Shown: piece by piece, positions 1 through 6,737 of the stretch | Numbering within the stretch: the stretch's first letter is position 1 | How the letters are laid out: each line of letters starts with the position of its first letter | DNA from: Chromatiales bacterium | GTDB lineage: Bacteria; Pseudomonadota; Gammaproteobacteria; CAMYNG01 | NCBI GenBank assembly: GCA_026990045.1 | Contig: JALSIK010000415.1 | Coordinates: 1-8,014 of the forward strand | Direction of reading: 5' to 3' | DNA: 8,014 nt | Program-made: the position numbers and the translations under genes | Notes under the pieces: model-generated | Database searches by the model: none | Seen by the model: the letters and a program-made list of their open reading frames with translations, nothing else | Told to the model about the DNA's origin: nothing

Positions 1-843
1 CCAGTGCACCACCTCGCCGGCACCGAGGATGAGCAGCCCGCCCGGATGCAGGTGCTCGACGAAGCGGTTGACGATCTCCTCGCGCCGCTCGCGGCGGAAG
101 TAGATCAGCACGTTCTGGCAGAAGATGACGTCCATCATGCCGATGCGCGCCGCGTCCAGGTTGATGAGATTCAGGCGCGTGAAGCAGACCCGCTCGCGGA
201 TGCGCTTGACGAGCCGGTAATGATCGAGATCCCACGGGGTGAAGTACTCGCGCAGGATCTCCAGCGGCAGGTTCTTGAGCCGGTTGCGGTGATAGACCCC
301 CTCGCGGGCGTGGGCCAGCGAGGCGCGGCTGATGTCGGTGGCCATGACCGAGCAGTACCCCTTGAGGCCGTGGCGCCGCATGAAGTGGTCCACGGCGATG
401 GCCAGCGAAAAGGCCTCCTCGCCGGTGGCGCAGCCCGCGCTCCACAGGTCCAGCCGCACCGGCGCGGCCTCCGCCCCCTCTTCTTCCGGCAGCAGGCGCG
501 CCAGGCAGTGGTCCTCCAGCAGTTGCAGGGCCTGGCGATCGCGGTAGAAGCGGGTCTCGTGCACCGTGAGCCGGTCCACCAGGATCTCCCACTCCACCGC
601 CCCGTGGCGGCCGTTGTTGAGCAGCTCCAGGTAGTCCTGGTAACGGGTGCAGCCGATCTCCCGCATGCGGCCGCTGAGGCTGGTGAGCAGGAACGACTTC
701 CGCTCGGCCGGCAACGTGATCCCGATGCGGTTCTCCAGCATCTGCTGCCAGTGCTGGAACTGGGCGTCGTCCATGGGCGGCACCTGCTGCATGGACCAGC
801 GTCCCGAGTCGTTGGCCGAGGGGCTTGTCGTTGCCAGTGCCAT
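1..843 (-). CDS. pilK: PilK, CheR-type chemoreceptor methyltransferase (3' end cut by window edge)
   Basis: This is a SAM-dependent protein-glutamate O-methyltransferase of the CheR family, expected to methylate the cytoplasmic domain of PilJ and so tune adaptation of the Pil-Chp pathway. 281 residues are visible. The CheR N-terminal helical domain covers about residues 24-105 and contains VHETRFYRD (94-102). The SAM-binding motif I is SAGCATGEEAFSLA (135-148), followed by ATDIS (168-172). The late motif FCQNVLIYF (241-249) is close to the CheR signature FCRNVLIYF, and the Gln in place of Arg is usual for PilK. The chain leaves the window after GAGEVVHW, probably about ten residues before its natural end, because P. 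aeruginosa PilK is about 290 residues. The start ATG lies 21 bases after the pilJ stop, with only a weak upstream ribosome site. Met17 is an alternative start. The family is certain. The pilK name rests on its position after pilJ. Confidence 0.9.
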   Translation of the reverse strand, partial: MALATTSPSANDSGRWSMQQVPPMDDAQFQHWQQMLENRIGITLPAERKSFLLTSLSGRMREIGCTRYQDYLELLNNGRHGAVEWEILVDRLTVHETRFYRDRQALQLLEDHCLARLLPEEEGAEAAPVRLDLWSAGCATGEEAFSLAIAVDHFMRRHGLKGYCSVMATDISRASLAHAREGVYHRNRLKNLPLEILREYFTPWDLDHYRLVKRIRERVCFTRLNLINLDAARIGMMDVIFCQNVLIYFRRERREEIVNRFVEHLHPGGLLILGAGEVVHW

Positions 844-864
844 GAACCGCTACCGGCGGCTGCC

Positions 865-2910
865 TCAGGCCGGGAGCTTGAAGCCCGCCACCGACCGCCG
901 CAGCTCGTTGGCCAGCTCGGCCAGGTTACCGATGGAAGCCGCCGTCTCGTTGGTGCCGGCCGAGGTCTGGGTCGTGATCTCCTGGATGACGTTCATGGTG
1001 TCGGAGATGTTGACCGCGGCCGCCGCCTGCTGCGAGGCCGACTCGGAGATGTTCCGGATCAGCTCGGCCAGGTGGGTGGACACGCTCTCGATCTCGCCCA
1101 GGGCCTCGCCGGCGTCCTGGGCCAGCTGCGCCCCGCGCACCACGTTGGCGGTGCTCTGCTCCATGGAGGCCACCGCCTCGTTGGTGTCGGTCTGGATGGT
1201 CTTCACCAGGGCCTCGATCTGGCGCGTGGCGTCGGCCGAGCGCTCCGCCAGCCGCTGCACCTCGTCGGCCACCACCGCGAAGCCGCGGCCCGCCTCGCCG
1301 GCCATGGCCGCCTGGATGGCGGCGTTGAGCGCCAGGATGTTGGTCTGCTCGGCGATGTCGTTGATGAGCTCCACGATGTCGCCGATCTCCTGCGACGACT
1401 CGCCCAGCCGCTTGATGCGCTTGGAGGTCTCCTGGATCTGCTCGCGGATGGTGTTCATGCCGTCGATGGTCTTCTGCACCGCCTCGGCGCCCTTGTTGGC
1501 GATGGCCACCGAGCGGTTGGCCTCGTTGGCCAGCTCCGCCGCGTGGTTGGACACGCCCTCGATGGACACCGCCATCTCGTTGATGGCCGAGGAGGCGGCG
1601 GTGATCTGCTGCGCCTGGTGGTCCGAGGCCTCGGCCAGGTGCATGGCGGTGGCCTGGGTCTGCTGGGCCGCGGCCGACACCTGCTGGGTGGTGTCGTTGA
1701 TGGCGGAGACGATGTTGCGCAGCGCGTCGATGGTGTAGTTGATGGAGTCGGCGATGGCGCCGGTGATGTCCTCGGTCACCGTCGCCTCCACCGTGAGGTC
1801 GCCGTCGGCCAGGTCGCCCATCTCGTCCAGCAGGCGCAGGATCGCCTGCTGGTTGCGCTCGTTGGTCTCCTGGGTCTGGCGCCGCTGCTCCTCGGCGATG
1901 CGCCGCTGTTCCTCCACCACCGCCAGCTGTTCGCGGTTGTAGAGGAAGTAGACCACGCCCAGGGCCACCAGCAGCACCAGGGTGGCCAGGGCCAGCACGT
2001 TGGCCACGGTGGACGACAGCCGGTTCTCGATGGCCCGCTGGTAGGCCCCCGCCAGGTTGTTGATGGACTCCAGCACCTTGTCGGACAGGCCGAGGATGGC
2101 CTGGGACGCGTCGGAGATGTTGAACATCTCGGGCGAGCGCTCGAGGATGGCCCCCACCCGGTTGCTCATCTGGTTGAACAGCTCCAGCACCTCCTTGAGC
2201 TTGGCCCGCGCCCCCGGCTCGGTCACGCGGTTGATGCGCAGGGTGCGGCTGCCGCGCAGCATGCCGTCGAGCACGCGGCCGTAGAGGGCGGCGTCACGGC
2301 CGAAGCGGTCGGCCGCGGTCACCGCCGCCTCGCCGCCTTCCAGCACCTTGGCCACGTTGGAGGCGATGCGCTGGATGAGCATGAGCTGGCGGGTGGCGAT
2401 GTAGATCTGGTCCGCCGGCGCGTTCTGCTCGGCCAGGGCCGTCACCACCTCGTCGGTGAGGGCCAGCAGGGTGGGGATCTGCTCGTCGATGGCGTGGATG
2501 TGCTGGCGCATGGAGGTCACCACTTCCTGGCCGCCGGAGATGATGTCGGAGTTCTTAGAATACTCCGACCACAGCGTCTCCAGCTCCTGCAGGCGCGGGG
2601 CCACCTCGGCCGGGGTATTGGCCTGCTGCCAGCCCAGGATCTGCTGGAAGCGGTCGCGGGCGCTCTGCAGGCCGGGGAACATGGCCACGTCACCCTGCGC
2701 CGCCTGCGAGGCCAGCTTGGCGATCTCCTGCGAGAGCACCTTCTGGGTACCGATCTTCTCGATGTACTCGTTGTCCAGACGGCTCTGCCGGGCGTCCCAG
2801 ATGAACAGGCCCACGGTGGAGCCCACGGACAGCACGAGCAGCACGATGATCAGCACCAGGAGGGTGCCGTAAGTGGAACGGGTCTTCCCGTCCGTCGCTT
2901 TCTCCGCCAT
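865..2910 (-). CDS. pilJ: PilJ, type IV pilus methyl-accepting chemotaxis protein
   Basis: This is the transmembrane chemoreceptor of the Pil-Chp system. It sits in the inner membrane, signals through PilI to the PilL/ChpA kinase, and in P. aeruginosa responds to surface contact and pilus retraction. The 681 residues match the usual PilJ length (about 682). TM1 is about residues 15-37 and the periplasmic PilJ-N type region about 40-296. TM2 is about 302-324, then a charged coiled linker EQRRIAEEQRRQ and a HAMP-like segment (about 350-405). The long signalling hairpin has its tip at about 521-558: EQTNILALNAAIQAAMAGEAGRGF, split as EQTNILALNAA and IQAAMAGEAGRGF. IQAAMAG in place of the common IEAARAG is typical of PilJ. 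There is no C-terminal NWETF-like tether; the chain ends FKLPA. The ATG is supported by AGGAG seven bases upstream. It lies between pilI and pilK on the same strand, so one operon is likely. Confidence 0.95.
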   Translation of the reverse strand: MAEKATDGKTRSTYGTLLVLIIVLLVLSVGSTVGLFIWDARQSRLDNEYIEKIGTQKVLSQEIAKLASQAAQGDVAMFPGLQSARDRFQQILGWQQANTPAEVAPRLQELETLWSEYSKNSDIISGGQEVVTSMRQHIHAIDEQIPTLLALTDEVVTALAEQNAPADQIYIATRQLMLIQRIASNVAKVLEGGEAAVTAADRFGRDAALYGRVLDGMLRGSRTLRINRVTEPGARAKLKEVLELFNQMSNRVGAILERSPEMFNISDASQAILGLSDKVLESINNLAGAYQRAIENRLSSTVANVLALATLVLLVALGVVYFLYNREQLAVVEEQRRIAEEQRRQTQETNERNQQAILRLLDEMGDLADGDLTVEATVTEDITGAIADSINYTIDALRNIVSAINDTTQQVSAAAQQTQATAMHLAEASDHQAQQITAASSAINEMAVSIEGVSNHAAELANEANRSVAIANKGAEAVQKTIDGMNTIREQIQETSKRIKRLGESSQEIGDIVELINDIAEQTNILALNAAIQAAMAGEAGRGFAVVADEVQRLAERSADATRQIEALVKTIQTDTNEAVASMEQSTANVVRGAQLAQDAGEALGEIESVSTHLAELIRNISESASQQAAAAVNISDTMNVIQEITTQTSAGTNETAASIGNLAELANELRRSVAGFKLPA

Positions 2911-2917
2911 TGTCTTG

Positions 2918-2922
2918 CTCCT
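2918..2922 (-). promoter_or_regulatory. Ribosome binding site of pilJ
   Basis: AGGAG on the minus strand sits seven bases before the pilJ ATG at 2910. It fixes this start and lets pilJ be translated independently after the 64-base gap that follows pilI. Confidence 0.75.
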
Positions 2923-2974
2923 GACGTTCTCGTCGGTGATCGTTCAGTGTCCCGCCCGTCTCCCGCCGGCGGCC

Positions 2975-3535
2975 TCAGCCGTGCGCCGCCACCTGCAGGA
3001 AGCGCGGGTCCGCCGCCAGCCGCGCCATGCTGAACACGCCCCAGTGGCCGCTGGCGTGGCGATAGGCCCCGTCGAGGTAACCGCGCATGCCGTCCGGCGC
3101 CTCCGGCAGCTCGTCGCTGCGTTCCTCCTCGAAGAAGTGGCGCAGGCCCACCACCTCGTCCACGACCAGGCCGGCCGACACCCCGCCCTGCTGCACCGCC
3201 AGGATCCGGGTATCCCGTCCCGGCGTGATCAGGCGGTCGCCGATGAAGCCGGCCAGGTCCAGGATGGGCAGCAGGGTCCCGCGGATGTTGGCCAGGCCGC
3301 GTACCCAGGCATGGGCCCCGGGCACCCGGGTCATCTGTGGATAGTCCAGGATCTCGTTGATCTCGGCGATCCCCGACACCAGCAGCACCCCGGACACGCG
3401 GAAGGCGATGCCCGACCACGGCCGCCTCACCTCTACCTGCTGCGGCAGGCCGCGGGCATGGCGCCGGCTCCGGGCCTCCAGCTCCCGCAGCAGGGCGAAG
3501 GGCTGCTGGGCCAGGGATGTCGCCACCCGGTTCAC
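2975..3535 (-). CDS. pilI: PilI, CheW-like adaptor of the Pil-Chp system
   Basis: This is a CheW-domain scaffold protein that couples the PilJ receptor to the PilL/ChpA histidine kinase in the cytoplasmic chemosensory array. The product is 186 residues, close to the usual PilI length (about 178). A basic N-terminal stretch (LLRELEARSRRHARGL, 15-30) precedes the CheW fold. Its hallmarks are VSGIAEINEILDYPQMTRVP (53-72), WVRGLANIRGTLLPILDL (77-94) and GLVVDEVVGL (122-131). I chose the GTG at 3535, which overlaps the pilH stop as GTGA. GTG at 3526 (codon 4) is also possible and lies better spaced behind the GGGGG at the end of pilH. An ATG about 90 bases further up is in frame but would add Gly/Gln-rich residues read out of frame through the end of pilH. 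The GTGA overlap suggests coupling of pilI translation to pilH. Confidence 0.9.
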   Translation of the reverse strand: MNRVATSLAQQPFALLRELEARSRRHARGLPQQVEVRRPWSGIAFRVSGVLLVSGIAEINEILDYPQMTRVPGAHAWVRGLANIRGTLLPILDLAGFIGDRLITPGRDTRILAVQQGGVSAGLVVDEVVGLRHFFEEERSDELPEAPDGMRGYLDGAYRHASGHWGVFSMARLAADPRFLQVAAHG

Positions 3536-3897
3536 GCCCCCAGTGCCGTGTTCATCTTGGCCACCAGCTCGGCCTCCTCCACCGGCTTGGTGATGTAGTC
3601 CTTGGCCCCCTGGCGCAGGCCCCACACCCGGTCGGTCTCCTGGTCCTTGGTGGTGACGATGATGATGGGGATGTCCTGGGTCTCCGGGTCCTTGGTCAGC
3701 AGGCGCGTGGCCTGGAACCCGTTGAGCCCCGGCATCACCACGTCCATGAGAATCAGCTCGGGATGTTCGGCCCGGGCCTTGGCGATCCCCTCCTCGCCGT
3801 CGGCGGCGGTGGAGACGGTGTGGCCGTTCTTCTCCAGCATGGTCTTGAGGACATGCACCTCGGTGGGCGAATCATCGACGATCAAAATACGCGCCAT
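3532..3897 (-). CDS. pilH: PilH, CheY-like single-domain response regulator
   Basis: This is a stand-alone receiver domain. In the P. aeruginosa model PilH acts with the retraction motor side of the pathway or as a phosphate sink for the kinase, opposing PilG. The product is 121 residues, the same as P. aeruginosa PilH. All receiver residues are present: the acidic pair D8-D9 in ILIVDDSPTE, the phospho-acceptor D52 in LILMDVVMPG, T82 in IIIVTTKD, and K104 in YITKP. No output domain follows. The ATG at 3897 is chosen because AGGAGG lies six bases upstream and the protein then begins MARILIVDD, as in homologues. An in-frame ATG 18 bases further up would place the start before that site. It follows pilG by 97 bases and overlaps pilI by four. 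Confidence 0.94.
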   Translation of the reverse strand: MARILIVDDSPTEVHVLKTMLEKNGHTVSTAADGEEGIAKARAEHPELILMDVVMPGLNGFQATRLLTKDPETQDIPIIIVTTKDQETDRVWGLRQGAKDYITKPVEEAELVAKMNTALGA

Positions 3898-3903
3898 GGC
3901 GGG

Positions 3904-3909
3904 CCTCCT
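3904..3909 (-). promoter_or_regulatory. Strong ribosome binding site deciding the pilH start
   Basis: AGGAGG on the minus strand lies six bases before the ATG at 3897. It is the best Shine-Dalgarno match in the window and argues against the upstream in-frame ATG at 3915, which would lie 5' of it. Confidence 0.85.
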
Positions 3910-3994
3910 GGTCAAACAGCTGCGGGCGTTGTGCGTGCGCCGTATCCGGTTGGTCTGTCAGGTTGCTCTGGCGGCGACTCCGCGCGTCCGGGGC

Positions 3995-4396
3995 TCAGCC
4001 CAGCACGTGCTTGCGGATCGCGCCCAGCAACTCCTCCTTGGTAAACGGTTTGGTCAGGTACTCCTCGGAGCCCACGATGCGGCCCCGCGCGCGGTCGAAC
4101 AGGCCGTCCTTGGAGGACAGCATGATCACGGGCGTCTTGCGGAACACCTTGTTGTTCTTGATGAGCTGCGTGGTCTGGTAGCCGTCGAGGCGGGGCATCA
4201 TGATGTCGACGAAGATGATGTCCGGGTGCTGGTCCGCGATCTTGGCCAGAGCCTCGAACCCGTCGGTGGCGGTGATCACCTCGCAGCCCACCTTCTTCAA
4301 GAGCGTCTCGGCCGTCCGGCGGATGGTCTTGCTGTCGTCGATGATCATCACCTTCAGACCTTGGAATCCGTCTTCCATCACCTTTTCTGCCAGCAT
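3995..4396 (-). CDS. pilG: PilG, CheY-like single-domain response regulator
   Basis: This is a receiver-domain protein. In P. aeruginosa PilG promotes pilus extension and raises cAMP through the FimL/CyaB branch of the Pil-Chp system. It has 133 residues. The region KVMIIDDSKTIRRTAETLL (15-33) is nearly identical to PilG of Pseudomonas. The acidic pair is D20-D21, the phospho-acceptor D64 lies in IIFVDIMMPRLDGYQT, S94 in VIMLSSKDGLFD, and K116 in YLTKPF. It is the first gene of the minus-strand cluster, so the promoter should lie in the AT-rich region behind it. The start is uncertain. The ATG at 4396 has no good ribosome site. The ATG at 4378 (MEDGFQGLK) gives a length and N-terminus closer to homologues, but the only purine run (AAAAGG) is two bases away, too near. 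Recognition of the gene itself is secure. Confidence 0.94.
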   Translation of the reverse strand: MLAEKVMEDGFQGLKVMIIDDSKTIRRTAETLLKKVGCEVITATDGFEALAKIADQHPDIIFVDIMMPRLDGYQTTQLIKNNKVFRKTPVIMLSSKDGLFDRARGRIVGSEEYLTKPFTKEELLGAIRKHVLG

Positions 4397-4452
4397 AGCG
4401 GTTGTTCTTGCGTTTGCCGTCCACCGGGACCTTGAGCGATGTTCAGTTTTTC

Positions 4453-4481
4453 CTTATATACTACTGGTACGGCGCCATCAG
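4453..4481 (-). promoter_or_regulatory. Candidate promoter of the pilG-pilK operon
   Basis: On the minus strand CTGATG (three of six matches to a sigma-70 -35 box) is followed after exactly 17 bases by TATAAG (five of six to -10). Transcription would begin near 4446, giving a leader of about 50 bases before the ATG at 4396. The -35 box is weak, so an activator may be involved. The neighbouring TATATA register is an alternative -10. Confidence 0.45.
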
Positions 4482-4490
4482 GCCCGATAT

Positions 4491-4520
4491 TTAACACATT
4501 CCTTAGGAACAATCTATAAG
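4491..4520 (+). promoter_or_regulatory. Candidate promoter of the gshB operon
   Basis: TTAACA (4491-4496, five of six to -35) is followed after 18 bases by TATAAG (4515-4520, five of six to -10). The spacer contains the palindrome TTCCTTAGGAA, and the -10 box lies in the 4513-4537 inverted repeat. Transcription from here would give a leader of about 190 bases before gshB. No other pair of boxes nearer gshB is as good. Confidence 0.45.
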
Positions 4521-4537
4521 TATCGATAACCTATAGA
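4513..4537. repeat. Imperfect inverted repeat, possible operator
   Basis: TCTATA (4513-4518) and TATAGA (4532-4537) are exact complements. They flank the perfect 8-bp palindrome TATCGATA (4521-4528), with a one-base difference in spacing on the two sides. The element overlaps the -10 box and the expected start site of the gshB promoter and lies upstream of the pilG promoter. The arrangement suits a dimeric regulator, although AT-rich promoter DNA can produce such symmetry by chance. Confidence 0.4.
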
Positions 4538-4716
4538 CTATTTCGATTTGGCTCCCTGTCAACCATGACCGGCCGGGCAGGACCACCCCGGGGGAGCCCT
4601 GACCTCCCGGTTATCGGCTGGCCGAGCCAACTTCTTGATATTGCTTTCCACGCCATGAAACGGCGCCGGATCTGTTACAGTCTCCGCCCCACGTCCACCA
4701 GACCCGCACGCAGGCC

Positions 4717-5691
4717 ATGACGCTGCAGCTCGCCGTGGTGATGGATCCCATCGGGACCATCGACTTCAAGAAGGACACCACCCTGTCCCTCCTGCTGGCC
4801 GCCCAGGCCCGTGGCATGGAACTGTACCACGTCCTGCAGAGCGACCTGTATCTGGACCGGGGGCGGACGGGCGCGCGCATGCAGCCCCTGGCCGTGGCCG
4901 ACGATCCCGGCGGCTGGTACCGGCTGGGGGAGCCCGTCGATCGCCCCCTGGCGGAGATGGACGTGGTGCTCATGCGCAAGGACCCGCCCTTCGACACCGA
5001 CTACCTGCACGCCACCTACCTGCTGGAGCTGGCGGCGGCCGAGGGCACGCTGGTGGTCAACGATCCGCGCGCCCTGCGCGACTGCAACGAGAAGCTGGCG
5101 GTGGCCTGGTTCCCGGAGCTGGCCCCGCCCACCCTGGTGGCCGCGGGCGCCGCGCGCATCCTGGCCTTCCTCGAGGCGCACCGCGACATCATTCTCAAGC
5201 CCCTGGACAGCATGGGCGGGGCCTCGGTGTTCCGCCTGCGCCGGGACGATCCCAACCGCAACGTGATCATCGAGACCCTCACCCGCCACGGCCGCCGCCA
5301 GGTGATGGCCCAGCGCTTCATCCCGGAGGTGGCCGAGACCGGCGACAAGCGCATCCTGCTGGTGGACGGCGAGCCCCTGCCCCGGGCCCTGGCCCGCCTC
5401 CCCGCCCCGGGCGAGACCCGGGCCAACCTGGCCACCGGCGGCCGCGGCGTGGGGGTGGAACTCACCCCCCGCGACCGCGAGATCTGCGCGCGGGTGGGCC
5501 CGGAGCTGGCCCGGCGCGGGATCCTGTTCGCCGGGCTCGACGTCATCGGCGGCTGGCTCACCGAGGTCAACGTCACCAGCCCCACCGGCGCCCGCCAGTT
5601 GCAAGCCGAGTTCGGCCTCGACGCGGGCGGCCGCCTGCTGGACGCGGTGACCGCCCGCCTGGCCGCCGGCACCGCGCGGAGGGCACCGTGA
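4717..5691 (+). CDS. gshB: Glutathione synthetase GshB
   Basis: This enzyme performs the second step of glutathione synthesis in the cytoplasm: gamma-glutamylcysteine + glycine + ATP. It has 324 residues, a little longer than E. coli GshB (316). The N-terminal substrate domain includes MDPIGTIDFKKDTTLSLL (9-26), RKDPPFDTDYL (87-97) and NDPRALRDCNEKL (115-127). The ATP-grasp core follows: ILKPLDSMGGASVF (159-172), QRFIPEVAETGDKRILLVDG (199-218), the Gly-rich loop NLATGGRG (237-244), and the metal-binding end DVIGGWLTEVNVTSPTG (275-291), with Glu283 and Asn285. The ATG fits the family N-terminus; only GCAGG precedes it as a ribosome site. Its stop overlaps the apbE GTG. gshB beside pilG matches the Pseudomonas order, although no biochemical link between glutathione and pili is implied by that alone. 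Confidence 0.96.
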   Translation: MTLQLAVVMDPIGTIDFKKDTTLSLLLAAQARGMELYHVLQSDLYLDRGRTGARMQPLAVADDPGGWYRLGEPVDRPLAEMDVVLMRKDPPFDTDYLHATYLLELAAAEGTLVVNDPRALRDCNEKLAVAWFPELAPPTLVAAGAARILAFLEAHRDIILKPLDSMGGASVFRLRRDDPNRNVIIETLTRHGRRQVMAQRFIPEVAETGDKRILLVDGEPLPRALARLPAPGETRANLATGGRGVGVELTPRDREICARVGPELARRGILFAGLDVIGGWLTEVNVTSPTGARQLQAEFGLDAGGRLLDAVTARLAAGTARRAP

Positions 5692-6737
5692 ACCCCCTGC
5701 GCCGCCACCGCCTCGCCACGGCGGCCGTGCTGGCGGCCGTGCTCGCCGCCGGCTGCCAGCGGCAGGCGCCGTCCATCCACCGCCACGAGTTCCTCGCCTT
5801 CGGCACCCTGGTGGAACTGAGCCTGGCCGGGGTGGACCCGGAGCTGGCGCAGGAGGCGGTGGCCACGGTGCGCCAGGACCTGGAGTTCATGCACTTCGCC
5901 TGGCATGCCTGGAAACCGGGTCCCCTGGGGCGCACCAACAAGCTCCTGGCCACCGGCGCCTGGTTCTCGGGCAACCCCTCGGTGCTGCCCCTCATCCGGC
6001 GGGCCCGGGAGCTGTCGGCCGCCAGCGGCGGCCTGTTCAACCCGGCGCTGGGCAATCTCGTCCGGCTGTGGGGCTTCCAGGCCGACGCCCCGCCCGGCGC
6101 TCCGCCCAAGCCGGAGGCGGTGGCGGCGCTGCTGCGCGACCTGCCCGCCATGGACGACATCGAGATCCGCGGGGTGCGCATGCGCGGCCGCCACCCCGCC
6201 CTGCGCCTGGACCTGGGGGCCATGGCCAAGGGCTGGGCGGTGGACCGCATCAGCGAAAACCTCAAGCGGCTGGGGGTGGAGAACGCCATCGTCAACGCCG
6301 GCGGCGACCTGCGCGCCTTCGGCCGCGCCGGCGACCGGCCCTGGCGCATCGGCATCCGCCACCCGCGCAAGGCCGGCGCCATCGCCTCGGTCACCATCGA
6401 GGGCGACGAGGCGGTGTTCACCTCCGGCGACTACGAGCGCTACTTCGAGTACCGCGGCCGGCGCTACCATCACATCCTGGACCCGCGCACCGGCTACCCG
6501 GCCACCGGCACCCAATCGGTCACCGTCATCCACCACGACGGCGCCCTGGCCGACGCCGCCGCCACCGCCCTGTTCGTGGCGGGGCCGGAGGGGTGGCGCG
6601 AGACGGCGGCGAAGATGGGCGTGCGCCAGGTGATGCTCATCGACGCCGGCGGCGGCATCCACCTCACCCCGGAGATGGCGCGGCGGCTCACCTTCGAGAT
6701 GGAGGTGCCGCCGCCCAGGGTGGAGCCCCTGCCGTGA
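5688..6737 (+). CDS. apbE: ApbE, FAD:protein FMN transferase lipoprotein
   Basis: ApbE proteins move FMN from FAD to a Thr/Ser of exported or membrane redox proteins such as RnfG, NqrC and NosR, in a Mg-dependent reaction on the periplasmic side. The product has 349 residues and begins with a lipoprotein signal: a basic start, a hydrophobic core and the lipobox LAAG-C23. Family motifs run in order: FGTLVELSL (38-46), SGGLFNPALGNLVRLWGF (113-130), LDLGAMAKGWAVDRI (174-188), NAGGDLRAFG (203-212), SGDYERYF (246-253), HHILDPRTGYPA (261-272) and ADAAATALFVAG (288-299), where D289 and T293 are the likely metal ligands. No key residue is missing. The GTG start overlaps the gshB stop as GTGA and is preceded by GGAGGG four bases upstream. 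Its flavin acceptor is not in the window. The downstream NusG_II protein is its likely partner by context. Confidence 0.94.
   Translation: MNPLRRHRLATAAVLAAVLAAGCQRQAPSIHRHEFLAFGTLVELSLAGVDPELAQEAVATVRQDLEFMHFAWHAWKPGPLGRTNKLLATGAWFSGNPSVLPLIRRARELSAASGGLFNPALGNLVRLWGFQADAPPGAPPKPEAVAALLRDLPAMDDIEIRGVRMRGRHPALRLDLGAMAKGWAVDRISENLKRLGVENAIVNAGGDLRAFGRAGDRPWRIGIRHPRKAGAIASVTIEGDEAVFTSGDYERYFEYRGRRYHHILDPRTGYPATGTQSVTVIHHDGALADAAATALFVAGPEGWRETAAKMGVRQVMLIDAGGGIHLTPEMARRLTFEMEVPPPRVEPLP

Larger units (their letters stand above)
4397..4716. other. Divergent intergenic region between pilG and gshB
   Basis: This 320-base stretch contains no plausible gene. The first 45 bases are the pilG leader. 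Bases about 4440-4550 are clearly AT-richer than anything else in the window and hold candidate promoters facing both ways, plus two palindromes (4499-4509 and 4513-4537). Bases about 4550-4630 are GC-rich and contain several short self-complementary segments: GGCTCCC (4550-4556) against GGGAGCC (4592-4598), a CCGGGGGAG/CTCCCGG pair (about 4588-4610), and GGCT/AGCC (4616-4628). No T-tract follows any of them, so they are not convincing intrinsic terminators. The remaining bases lead into gshB, which has only a weak AGG before its ATG. Confidence 0.8.

Noticed and set aside
647..1738. Plus-strand frame of 363 codons inside pilJ/pilK
   Set aside because: It is a shadow of the receptor coding sequence: Met/Ser/Ala-rich with no recognisable fold, and it runs across the pilK-pilJ junction on the wrong strand.
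865..2910. Possible truncated or hybrid chemoreceptor, because no NWETF tail is present
   Set aside because: PilJ proteins do not carry that tail, and the length and all segments match full-length PilJ.
4..3033. Very long open frame (about 1009 codons) on the plus strand, opposite pilI, pilJ and pilK
   Set aside because: It is antisense to three well-recognised genes. Its product is a His/Gly/Leu/Val-rich string with no domain, as expected opposite G/C-ending codons in high-GC DNA.
3532..3625. Longer pilI starting at ATG 3625
   Set aside because: The extra 30 residues are Gly/Gln-rich and read out of frame through the coding end of pilH. The GTGA overlap start gives the normal PilI length.
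3898..3915. Longer pilH starting at ATG 3915
   Set aside because: The AGGAGG site lies downstream of this ATG and is correctly placed for ATG 3897, which also gives the family N-terminus.
4584..4610. CCCCGGGGG/CCTCCCGG hairpin as a transcription terminator
   Set aside because: There is no T-tract on either strand, and it lies between divergent genes, where no transcript needs to end.
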